DNA from: Prevotella sp. UBA2756
Lineage (GTDB): Bacteria; Bacteroidota; Bacteroidia; Bacteroidales; Bacteroidaceae
Direction of reading: 5' to 3'
DNA: 46,845 nucleotides
NCBI GenBank assembly: GCA_002353205.1
Contig: DEJE01000022.1
Coordinates: 1 to 46,845 of the forward strand
The notes under the pieces were generated by a model. It made no database searches and was not told where the DNA came from. It saw only the letters and a list, made by a program, of their open reading frames with translations. A program made the translations under genes and the position numbers. Positions 39,806 to 46,845 of the stretch are shown one piece after another (position 1 is the first letter of the stretch; each line of letters begins with the position of its first letter).

Positions 39806-41788
39806 CTAATTCTTATATATGAAATAGCCGTTGTCTACGACTCCATATACTGTGTATAAGTTTGCAGCACCATCCTTTAGAAGAGAGCTGGCAGCAGTTA
39901 TCTTTGCTGTTTTTGTTAAGTTCGGAATGTTTCTATTGAAGTTGACGATGTCTCTATAATACTGATATAAAGCAATCTTTGACTTTATGTTCTCTCGATA
40001 GATCATTCTGCTTAGTTTGTTCTCTTCTTTGTAAACTTCATTTCTGAGCTTGTCAAGATTCCGTTCCATTCTAGTATATACATTAATGGATGCCTCATAG
40101 CGTTCTTTGGCTCTTATTTGTGCCTTCACGTTTTCGGAAGAGAAGTCATTCCTTGTTTGCTGCCAAGAAGAATGCTTCTTGTCAAGCAAAGAGGAAACTT
40201 GCTTTTCTTGAACACTCATAACGTTCTCCGTGGCTTTTATGTCAGAGTGTATCTGCTCAATTTTCTTCTCTTCCCGGGCAATATTGTCAGCTCCTCTGCC
40301 AACGAATCTGGCTTGATTCACGGTCTTTCCTTCTTGTGCTCCTTTTGAAAGAATCTTGGCGGTTCCGCCTGCAATTGGAAAAACGGCAACGATGTTTATC
40401 CCAATAGCAAATAGGTGGGACGGGTCGCCGTCACTAACCATTTCGTAAACCTCTATTAAGGCATCGACCAAAGCTAAGGGACCAAAAACGAGACTGCCTA
40501 TTCCTGCAGCCAGGTGGAGGTATTTGAGAACTAGTTTTTCCTTTTCTTTATATATTGCCCGTATGCCATCCCTTTCAGCTTTAACAGCATCTTTGTCAGA
40601 CTGCTCTAACTGTGTCTGTAATTCATCCCATCTGACCATCAGCTCACCGTAAGAACAATACTCACTCTGGTACTCTATCTTGTCAATGGAATGGTAATCA
40701 TTTAGCGTTCCTTCCTCCTCGTGCAGTATGCGGCCTTGCTCATAAGCTCTTCCTTCTTCAGAGTTCTTGACACCTTGTTGCTTCAGCCTAGTCATGTGTT
40801 CTCCTAGCTCTTTTATTTCAGCTTCGTTCTTTTTGTGCAAGTCTGCATTTGCTCTTTGCCGATCTATCATCTTCAACGATTCTTTCGTTTCTGTAGGTAG
40901 TCGGTCGTACTCTTCTTGTGCCGAGATGATTTCGTTTTGCTCTGCTCTTAAGCGTGACAAGACTTCTTCCAATTCTTCTTCAGTGCAGAACCTTCCATTA
41001 TACTCCACCTGGTCTTGACTTGGATAGTCAACACCTTCCACGCCTCCCTTCTCTTTTTCCTTGGCGGCCGTGTAATTCCATTCGTCTAAGTCTCTGTTGT
41101 ATAGGTGGTAAGTCTGCTGTTGGCGCCTCACTTTTTCCTTCAGTATTTCCAACTTTCTTATTCTTTCATATAAAGGAGGTAATGCTGGAGTGGCAAGGCT
41201 GTAGCCTGCATAGATGCACTTATATACAACCTTAAAGCTGAATCCACCTTCCAGATAACGTGTAAAAGTGTTATGAAATTTCTTATTTGCGCTGTTGGTA
41301 ATGAAATTACCATACATTTTAGGAGCTTTGGACTGTTGTGAGAGGATGCTGTCAAGTGCATACATTAAAACTTCAGCCGGTGCATAGCCGCACAGATTAA
41401 AGTTGACATTCCCCTTTTGACCTTTGGCTGTCATCTGATCCAAAAATCCTTTAATGATTTCAATCGCTTTGGTAAGCTTTGACATCAAACCGTCTTTTTT
41501 CGGATTTGTAACGATTGATGGGTCTATTTCAAGATCACTACAGTCTACATAGATGACTTTGTCTTGTTTAGTATTCTTGTTGAACGTATTTTCTTCCTTA
41601 ACCCGAATATGGGCAATGTGTGCGCCAGGCTTAACTTCATTTGAAAGAAGACCGCCGTTTGGGTCAATCATGTCACAACGTGAGAAGACAGAAAAAATAA
41701 CGGTCATGTTGAACGTTTTTTCCAACATGTCTTCAGTTGCAGCAGGTAAACTCCGCTCACCTTTAACAGCATCAGTCGTTCCTGGCAT
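39806..41788 (-). CDS. Candidate T6SS effector (toxin), unknown activity
   Basis: This 660-residue protein lies directly downstream of the PAAR-like gene and upstream of a DUF2931 gene, the order of a T6SS effector with its immunity gene. The N-terminal 200 residues (MTVIFSVFSRCDMIDPNG, VIYVDCSDL) may be a loading domain. A coiled-coil stretch (about 205-420) contains an internal duplication: DYPSQDQVEYNGRFC at 254 and DYHSIDKIEYQSEYC at 364. A hydrophobic region (about 420-475, LAAGIGSLVFGPLALVDAL) is typical of polymorphic toxins before the toxic tip. The C-terminal 180 residues have no motif I recognise. The gene is visibly more A/T-rich than its neighbours, which suggests separate transfer. 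Confidence 0.65.
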   Translation of the reverse strand: MPGTTDAVKGERSLPAATEDMLEKTFNMTVIFSVFSRCDMIDPNGGLLSNEVKPGAHIAHIRVKEENTFNKNTKQDKVIYVDCSDLEIDPSIVTNPKKDGLMSKLTKAIEIIKGFLDQMTAKGQKGNVNFNLCGYAPAEVLMYALDSILSQQSKAPKMYGNFITNSANKKFHNTFTRYLEGGFSFKVVYKCIYAGYSLATPALPPLYERIRKLEILKEKVRRQQQTYHLYNRDLDEWNYTAAKEKEKGGVEGVDYPSQDQVEYNGRFCTEEELEEVLSRLRAEQNEIISAQEEYDRLPTETKESLKMIDRQRANADLHKKNEAEIKELGEHMTRLKQQGVKNSEEGRAYEQGRILHEEEGTLNDYHSIDKIEYQSEYCSYGELMVRWDELQTQLEQSDKDAVKAERDGIRAIYKEKEKLVLKYLHLAAGIGSLVFGPLALVDALIEVYEMVSDGDPSHLFAIGINIVAVFPIAGGTAKILSKGAQEGKTVNQARFVGRGADNIAREEKKIEQIHSDIKATENVMSVQEKQVSSLLDKKHSSWQQTRNDFSSENVKAQIRAKERYEASINVYTRMERNLDKLRNEVYKEENKLSRMIYRENIKSKIALYQYYRDIVNFNRNIPNLTKTAKITAASSLLKDGAANLYTVYGVVDNGYFIYKN

Positions 41789-41799
41789 AATTATGATTC

Positions 41800-42498
41800 T
41801 TAAATATATTTGCTGTTCACCTCTCCGATGGCATCGCTCTGCTTGCCGGCGGCGCGGGAGGAATAGTTCTGCGCGGCCTGACTGGCCGTGGCGGCCTTGG
41901 CGGTCTGTCCCTGACTGGCGTAGTCGGCGGCCGTACGGCTGAGGGAGTCGGCCATGAACTGCTCAGTGTCGCCTGACTTGCTGGCCTGTGCGATGTCGTT
42001 GTCGTATTGCTGCTGCTCCTCTTCCGTCATCTTGCTCCGTTGGCTTGCGGGGAATGGTCTGTTGGGGGTGGGGAGCGACACGCTGATGTCGAGTGGCGGC
42101 ACGATGATGGGTGGCGGTGAGGGCATCTGTCCGTCGGTGGTGAACGTGATTTGTCCGCCCCACATGCAGAGATTCTGGCATGTTCGCGTCAGAGCGGGCT
42201 GTCCTTGTACCATCACTTGCATCTTGCCGGGCATCCACGGTGCCGTGATGGCGGGTATGCAAGGCATCGGTGTGAGCACACCCATGGCTGCCGAGGTGGC
42301 TGCCGCCACGGTGGGGTTAGCCATCGAGGAGCACATGCCGAAGGGCATGATGTTGACCATCGGCGTGAAGTCCATGATGTTGCCGCGCTGCATGTTGCTC
42401 AAGAAACATGTGCGCGAAGGATTGACGATGAGTGACGACGGTGCCATTCCGAAGGTACAGGTCATCAGGGCTCCCGTTACAACGTATGTGTCGGCCAT
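41800..42498 (-). CDS. PAAR-like spike-tip protein (DUF4280)
   Basis: This 232-residue protein matches the DUF4280/PAAR-like family: YVVTGALMTCTFGMAPSSL, NIMDFTPMVNIMPFGMC, and CIPAITAPWMPGKMQVMVQGQPAL with conserved Cys residues (CMPF-type). It would cap the VgrG spike and carry the effector encoded next to it. The last 80 residues are Gln/Ser/Ala-rich and helical (ASQAAQNYSSRAAG), possibly the effector-binding tail. It is 11 bp upstream of the effector gene. A 15-bp tandem repeat fills the gap to the gene before it. Confidence 0.85.
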   Translation of the reverse strand: MADTYVVTGALMTCTFGMAPSSLIVNPSRTCFLSNMQRGNIMDFTPMVNIMPFGMCSSMANPTVAAATSAAMGVLTPMPCIPAITAPWMPGKMQVMVQGQPALTRTCQNLCMWGGQITFTTDGQMPSPPPIIVPPLDISVSLPTPNRPFPASQRSKMTEEEQQQYDNDIAQASKSGDTEQFMADSLSRTAADYASQGQTAKAATASQAAQNYSSRAAGKQSDAIGEVNSKYI

Positions 42499-42510
42499 AT
42501 ATTTATATCG

Positions 42511-42600
42511 AGGTGCGGAGGTACGAGGTGCGGAGGTACGAGGTGCGAAGGTGCGAGGTGCGAGGGTGCGAGGTGCGGAGGTGCGAGGGTACGAGGTGCG
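42511..42600. repeat. 15-bp tandem repeat, six units
   Basis: Exactly six 15-bp units of AGGTGCGGAGGTACG and variants occupy the gap between the PAAR-like gene and the 326-residue gene. Each unit is two nearly equal halves. Confidence 0.9.
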
Positions 42601-42608
42601 AAAATGTG

Positions 42609-43589
42609 TTAGGCTATATTTGTTTGCATGGCGGCATCGATCATCCGGCGCGTGATGGCGTCGGCCGTGCGCTGGTCTTTGTTCTCGATGGCGTTGATCA
42701 TGGTCTGCGCGTCGGCCACGCTGATCACCACTTCGCCTGTCATCCGCATCACGCGGTCGATGCGTGCCATGTCGTCGGTATTGCCTTGCTGTTCAATCAG
42801 GGAGAACAGATCCAGCTGTCCGTGCTGGGAAGGGAAGGCGAAGGTCGTTTCGCAGAGTCTGCCTGCCAGCTGTCGGGCTTCGTTGTGCAGGCTGATCACC
42901 TGCTTTTTCAGTTCTCGCGCCATGGCACTTGCGTCTGAATCGTCGGTTTCAACGGCTGTCTGTATCTCTTGCAGACGGGCTTCGAGCTTCTTTTTCATGC
43001 CCTTCAGATTCATTTCGGCCATGTTGGCGAGCGTGTTAAGCTTACTCTTCTCAATGGCGGCGAACACTTCTTGCCGTTCCGTCTCTGCCATGACGGTCAT
43101 GATGGTCTTCGTTGCGAGGAATATATCCGTACATTCGTCCAGCCGTCGCCGAGAAATCCTCAGTCCTTTCGGCTTTCGTTTCTGTCCGTTGTCGATGATG
43201 GCGGCGAGCTGACGGGTTGCATCGATGGTGATTTCGACCATCGTGGCCATGCTCTCCGCTATCTTTACAACGTCCTCTTTTCCTATCGGACGCCTCTCCC
43301 TGTGTGGTTTTGTATCAGACTGTCGCACACTTTCCCACGTCCTGACGTTTTCCGGCCGCTCATCCTGAACGAGGAAACCGATTTCTTCTGGTGTCTTGAC
43401 CGTTGGCAGCGAGGGAGTGGGCACTTCCGCAGGCTCGGATTTCAGCGTTTCCTCTGCCGACGGTTCCACCTTTGTGGTCAAGGGGAACTCTTCGGAAACT
43501 TCGATGTCATCGCTTTCCTTCGGTTCGGCAGCCTTGCCTATCTTGTCGAAGAGACGGTCGTAGGCCGAGAAATCCCATTTAGAGTTCAT
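42609..43589 (-). CDS. Helical protein between VgrG and PAAR, unknown
   Basis: This 326-residue protein is not recognised. The N-terminal 100 residues are acidic and Pro/Ser-rich (likely disordered). Residues about 105-326 are helical and rich in Met, Ala and Lys, with a coiled-coil stretch (about 190-235, KLNTLANMAEMNLKGMKKKLE). No signal peptide or membrane segment is seen. Its place between vgrG and the PAAR-like gene is where adaptor or chaperone genes are found in other T6SS loci, so an effector-loading role is possible. Tandem repeats flank it on both sides. Confidence 0.6.
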   Translation of the reverse strand: MNSKWDFSAYDRLFDKIGKAAEPKESDDIEVSEEFPLTTKVEPSAEETLKSEPAEVPTPSLPTVKTPEEIGFLVQDERPENVRTWESVRQSDTKPHRERRPIGKEDVVKIAESMATMVEITIDATRQLAAIIDNGQKRKPKGLRISRRRLDECTDIFLATKTIMTVMAETERQEVFAAIEKSKLNTLANMAEMNLKGMKKKLEARLQEIQTAVETDDSDASAMARELKKQVISLHNEARQLAGRLCETTFAFPSQHGQLDLFSLIEQQGNTDDMARIDRVMRMTGEVVISVADAQTMINAIENKDQRTADAITRRMIDAAMQTNIA

Positions 43590-43593
43590 CGTT

Positions 43594-43649
43594 GAAAGTG
43601 GAAAGTGGAGAGTGAAGAGTGGAAAGTGGTGACTGGAAAGTGAAGATAG
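43594..43649. repeat. 7-bp tandem repeat, eight units
   Basis: Units of GAAAGTG with variants (GAGAGTG, AAGAGTG, GTGACTG, AAGATAG) follow every 7 bp in the gap between the 326-residue gene and vgrG. Confidence 0.85.
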
Positions 43650-43656
43650 AAGAACT

Positions 43657-45843
43657 TTATCCCTCCCTGATCATCGGAGCCTTGATGTCGATGGTGCCTG
43701 TGGCCGATACGTTGGCCGACTGGTTGGCGTTGATCTCGTGGGTCATGGAGTACTCTTTGAACGAGCTCTGTGCTTCCATCTGAATGTCCTGTGCCTTGGT
43801 GGCGAACTTCTTTGTGACCTGAAACCCGGCGTTCTCCGACGATTTCACGATGTAGTCCTTGCCCGTTTCGGTCTGGAACTTGCCGTCGATATGGTCATGA
43901 CGGTCTTTCTTGGTGACGATGTAGGTGTCCTCGTCCGACTGAGTCGTCAGTATTTTTTCTGTCTTCATCCACATGTCATCCACCGACGTGGCGGTGTAGA
44001 TGTGGTTGCTTTCCATCGTGAGGTCGTTCTCTGTGTAGAGATAATAGTCGTGTCCGGCTTCGAGCACGATGTCGTTACCGGCTTTCATGATGATATCCTT
44101 CCCCGCTTCGAGCACGATGTTGCCTACAGACTTCAGCTTGATGAGGTTCTTGTCGCAGGAAAGGAGAATCTCGTATTTCGTCTTCCACGCATTATAGATG
44201 CGAATGAAACCGTCGTAGTTCTGGTTGCCGTCCATCTCGTGGGCGTCGTGGAACTCGATGGTGTGGCCGTTGCGTGTGCGGAAAGCCTTCACCTCGTTTC
44301 TCCCCACGGCGCCGGCGCTGCTCCATTCGTCGTCGGGCACGTGACTCTTGCCGTTGCTTCCCTCGTGGTTTCCGTCGAACATGCTGCCCCGTACGTATGG
44401 CATCTCAGCGTTTCCACCTTCAAAGTCGACCAGCACTTCGGCTCCTCGCTCGGGTATGATGTATGCTCCTCGCTTGTCCATCACGTAAGGTTGCACGACG
44501 CGGATCCACGGGCTCTTGATCTTCTCGGTGTCCGATTCGCTGTATTGGGTGCGCTTGATGTAGCCCACGGGGAAGACAACGCGTATGCGCCCCATCCGTT
44601 CGGGGTCGTCGTTGTCGCTCACCATGGCGCGGCAAGGCAGTGCTTTGGGCACGGCGGCAGCGTTGGTGTAGGGCGGATAGGTGGCAGCGGAGGCGATACC
44701 GTAGAACGAGTTCTCGTAGGTTTCGTTCTTCGAGAAGGTGTGAGTGACGGCAATGATGAGGATCTCATCCTGCTGCACGTCGCTCTTGGCGTTGGCCTGC
44801 GTGTCGGTGATGTAGTTGTCCACGATGACGAGCTTGCACCCTGTGCTCAGTTTGGAGCACGATGTGCGCCCTTGGTAGTTGAGGAGCGATGCCTTGATGC
44901 CCTTTGCCTGCGGTGTGAGCTGCTTCTCCACGGCCATACGCGTGCCGTTGAAGTTGGGCGAGAAACCTCCGGCCACGATGTTTTCGTAGGTCTGTTGCGG
45001 ATAGAGTTCTTGCGAACTGTCGAAGACGGCATCGTTCAAGGCGTTCAGCGGGTCGGCCATTTTGTCCATCGACTCCTCGCTGTTGAACTGTTTGGTGAAT
45101 TCCGAGTGGGTGTTGTTGGCCGATATGTGGACGAAATTCAGATGTCGCGTCTTCAGATCCACGCCGTAGGAGATGATATCCTTGCTGGGATAGTTCAGCT
45201 TGACGGTCTCTTTCTCGGGCAGCTTGCCGAAACGTAGCTTCCGCCCGTCGTTGAAAAGCCATTCACCATGACGGACGGCCATGCGCTTTACGAAGTCCCA
45301 TGTCGATTCGTTCCACCGCACGCAGTACTGATAAGGCTCGATGATGAAAGCCGGGTCGACCTCGAACTCCAGGCGTGGCGACTCCTTGAGCACGCTTTCC
45401 ATGATGTCTTGGAGCGAACCGGCATACTGTGTGCAGCTGGGATCGTCGTCGAGGCTGCCGTCCCAGCTGACGGCATTCACGCGTACCGAATACTGCGCGT
45501 TGCTGTTGCGGAAGGCCGAGGCGTTGCAGATGAACCCCTTGAACTCCACATCGGCGTTCTGGTCGCCGCTGGCAAATCCCTTGATTTCGGTCTCCATGCT
45601 GTCGGTGAGCAGCGAGATGTTGATTTCCTTGCCGATGATTTCGGTGCAAACCTGGAACTGGGTGTCGCTGATCGACTCGTCGGGATCTTTCACGAGGTCG
45701 AACGACAGGCGGCAGTGGTCGAGGATGCGCTCCGTTATCACGAAGTTATCCATGGTGAATCGTCCGCTCCCAAGGTCGATCTTGAACCTGTTGGAACGAG
45801 TTCCTGCTATGCTTACGGAGATGTCTTTGATTGAAATGGACAT
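43657..45843 (-). CDS. tssI: T6SS spike protein VgrG (TssI)
   Basis: This 728-residue protein has the gp27-like N-terminal part (about 1-390; VRWNESTWDFVKRMAVRHGEW), the gp5 OB-fold (about 400-500; MGRIRVVFPVGYIKR, SPWIRVVQPYVMDKRGAYIIPE, VLVDFEGGN) and a C-terminal beta-helix (about 570-700; VLEAGKDIIMKAGNDIVLEAG). It forms the trimeric spike at the tip of the tube. It ends IKAPMIREG with no extra toxic domain, so effectors are probably carried by the PAAR-like protein or the adaptor. It is the second gene of the effector module, downstream of a TssD gene. Confidence 0.93.
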   Translation of the reverse strand: MSISIKDISVSIAGTRSNRFKIDLGSGRFTMDNFVITERILDHCRLSFDLVKDPDESISDTQFQVCTEIIGKEINISLLTDSMETEIKGFASGDQNADVEFKGFICNASAFRNSNAQYSVRVNAVSWDGSLDDDPSCTQYAGSLQDIMESVLKESPRLEFEVDPAFIIEPYQYCVRWNESTWDFVKRMAVRHGEWLFNDGRKLRFGKLPEKETVKLNYPSKDIISYGVDLKTRHLNFVHISANNTHSEFTKQFNSEESMDKMADPLNALNDAVFDSSQELYPQQTYENIVAGGFSPNFNGTRMAVEKQLTPQAKGIKASLLNYQGRTSCSKLSTGCKLVIVDNYITDTQANAKSDVQQDEILIIAVTHTFSKNETYENSFYGIASAATYPPYTNAAAVPKALPCRAMVSDNDDPERMGRIRVVFPVGYIKRTQYSESDTEKIKSPWIRVVQPYVMDKRGAYIIPERGAEVLVDFEGGNAEMPYVRGSMFDGNHEGSNGKSHVPDDEWSSAGAVGRNEVKAFRTRNGHTIEFHDAHEMDGNQNYDGFIRIYNAWKTKYEILLSCDKNLIKLKSVGNIVLEAGKDIIMKAGNDIVLEAGHDYYLYTENDLTMESNHIYTATSVDDMWMKTEKILTTQSDEDTYIVTKKDRHDHIDGKFQTETGKDYIVKSSENAGFQVTKKFATKAQDIQMEAQSSFKEYSMTHEINANQSANVSATGTIDIKAPMIREG

Positions 45844-45852
45844 GGTTTATTC

Positions 45853-45927
45853 GGTGGTGCGGTGGTACGGTGGTGCGAGGTGTGGTGGTGCGAGGTGCGG
45901 TGGTGCGGTGGTGCGAGGTGCGGTGGG
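45853..45927. repeat. GGTGCGGT/GGTGCGAG microrepeat
   Basis: About nine short units of 7-8 bp (GGTGCGGT, GGTGCGAG and variants) fill the gap between the vgrG start and the TssD stop. Confidence 0.85.
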
Positions 45928-46845
45928 TTATTCCCATTCGTTGTTAAACTCAGCGATGTCGTTGGAACCGATGGTTATCACCTCGGCCATGAGCGTTACG
46001 GTGATGTGCATCAGCCGGCTGTCGTTGTTGTTGAAGAAGTCTTTCAGTCCCACACAATAGGCATTGCGGAACGAAACGGTCTTGTAGCTCTGACGGTTCT
46101 GCTGCGACCATACGACGAAGCGGAACGTTCCCGACTCCATTTCCGTCTTGTTGAACATCCAGCGATAAAAGAACAGGTCTTCGTCGCTGCGCGATGGCAA
46201 CACGAAGACGATGCGTCCGCCGCGCGGTCGCGACACTGGCTTGCCCATGCTGTCGACCGACTGGTTGAAAGCGTATGAGCACTGCACGATGCCGAACTTC
46301 CTTCCGCCGACGTTGAGTTGGCAGTGGAAGGCCGAATAGTCTTTCCCGATGTCGCGGTTGAGGAATGACGGGGTGGGGATGTGTAAACCGTTGGGGAAGC
46401 CGGCGGCGAAGTCACCAGCCAGATCTTTGATCCTGTCAATCGTGTCGCTGATCTTGTCGATGGTGTCTTTCGCCTTCTCGATGGCATCTTGAACCTTCGA
46501 GATGATGCTGTTCACCGTTTGCTGAACGGCTTTGATGGCATTGTTCACCTCGTTGACAGCCGCCTGGATATCTTTGTTCACCTGATCGATGGCGGTCTGC
46601 ACATCGTTCATGGCACTGTCGATGGCTCCCTGCGCCTCGTCGACGGCATTGCTGACGGCATCTTTCGCCTCGTTGTAGGCATTGCTGACGGCGTCCTTTG
46701 CCTCATTGTAGGCGTTGGATGTTGTCTTCTTCGCCTCGGCGTAGGCATTGCTGACGGCGTTTTTTGCTTCATCGTAGGCGTTGGATGTCGTTTCCTTCGC
46801 CTCGGCGTAAGCTTCGCTGAGGGCGTCTTTCGCCTCGTTATAGGC
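45928..46845 (-). CDS. tssD: TssD (Hcp-like) tube protein with hendecad-repeat N-terminal extension, 5' partial
   Basis: The frame is open from the right edge to the stop at 45928 (306 residues visible). The last 135 residues match the Bacteroidota TssD/Hcp family: FHCQLNVGGRKFGIVQCSY, then SRPRGGRIVFVL, FYRWMF and 'SFRNAYCVGLKDFFN'. Such proteins stack as rings to form the T6SS tube. Before this lies an unusual extension of at least 150 residues built on an 11-residue period (AYNEAKDAVSN and variants), grading into VNNAIKAVQQT and IEKAKDTIDKI. This predicts a long right-handed coiled coil. The real start is beyond the window; ATG 46611 is only internal. It precedes vgrG by 84 bp and is probably a specialised tube or cargo-carrying TssD. 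Confidence 0.85.
   Translation of the reverse strand, partial: AYNEAKDALSEAYAEAKETTSNAYDEAKNAVSNAYAEAKKTTSNAYNEAKDAVSNAYNEAKDAVSNAVDEAQGAIDSAMNDVQTAIDQVNKDIQAAVNEVNNAIKAVQQTVNSIISKVQDAIEKAKDTIDKISDTIDRIKDLAGDFAAGFPNGLHIPTPSFLNRDIGKDYSAFHCQLNVGGRKFGIVQCSYAFNQSVDSMGKPVSRPRGGRIVFVLPSRSDEDLFFYRWMFNKTEMESGTFRFVVWSQQNRQSYKTVSFRNAYCVGLKDFFNNNDSRLMHITVTLMAEVITIGSNDIAEFNNEWE
46615..46845. repeat. 33-bp tandem coding repeat (seven visible units)
   Basis: Seven units of 33 bp encode AYxEAKxxxSx in the tssD extension and reach the window edge, so the full number is unknown. Unit differences are mainly in the second half of the 11-residue motif. Confidence 0.85.

Noticed and set aside
43738..45237. 499-codon open frame on the plus strand
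   Set aside because: Antisense to vgrG; no recognisable motif.
46615..46845. CRISPR or satellite repeat at the right edge
   Set aside because: The 33-bp units stay in frame and encode a regular 11-residue helical motif of the tssD extension.

Overview
The window looks like a chromosomal segment of a Bacteroidota, most probably a Prevotella-like member of the Bacteroidales. Evidence seen in the sequence: promoters of the TAnnTTTG type, BspA-like leucine-rich-repeat genes, a Bacteroidota-type tube protein (TssD) and type VI secretion (T6SS) genes of that phylum, a tyrosine recombinase with excisionase-type helix-turn-helix genes, and RhaM plus a rhamnogalacturonan-acetylesterase-like hydrolase. 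No rRNA, tRNA or CRISPR array was recognised.

Layout. (1) 1-5.3 kb is the end of an integrated mobile element, all genes on the minus strand: a winged-helix protein cut by the window edge, an excisionase-like protein, a membrane protein, an integrase and a zinc-ribbon/multi-HTH protein. Related repeats sit in front of several of these genes. (2) 5.3-11.2 kb is a decayed accessory zone: a BspA-like gene with an in-frame stop, an AAA ATPase gene broken by a 692-bp internal inversion, an intact second ATPase, and a second BspA-like gene with an uncertain start. (3) 11.2-18.7 kb is ordinary chromosome: TcdA, an SGNH hydrolase, RhaM, a small membrane protein, a DUF2207 protein, LemA, and a Tat-exported aldo/keto reductase with ferredoxin-like cysteines. 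(4) From a bidirectional terminator at 18.7 kb to the right edge, about 28 kb, every recognisable gene is on the minus strand and closely packed, as one operon or a few successive ones.

The minus-strand locus is the main result. In transcription order (right to left) it has an effector-delivery module: a TssD tube protein with an N-terminal 11-residue-repeat extension, VgrG, an unknown protein, a PAAR-like DUF4280 protein, a candidate toxin and a DUF2931 candidate immunity protein. After a 440-bp repeat-rich gap comes a complete-looking ubiquitin-like conjugation cassette: a beta-grasp Ubl, an E2 with HPN and active-site Cys, two secreted proteins with related N-terminal domains, a membrane-tethered JAB/JAMM isopeptidase, a multi-spanning vWA-RING-FHA protein (E3-like) and an E1. 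The baseplate genes tssG, tssK, tssE and tssF follow within 30 bp of each other, then a glycine-zipper protein, a LysM glucosaminidase, a membrane Ser/Thr kinase, a WG-repeat secreted protein and a PP2C phosphatase.

How it may work (inference). Kinase, phosphatase and FHA domain would form the phospho-switch known from other T6SSs, but here the FHA domain is on the same membrane protein as a RING finger. Phosphorylation could therefore control ubiquitin-like modification of a T6SS component or effector at the inner membrane, with the JAB protein reversing it. I do not recognise TssJ/L/M or TssN-R membrane-complex proteins in the window; the vWA/RING/FHA, JAB and two secreted proteins might take that structural place. 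TssB, TssC and TssH are not seen and could lie beyond the right edge.
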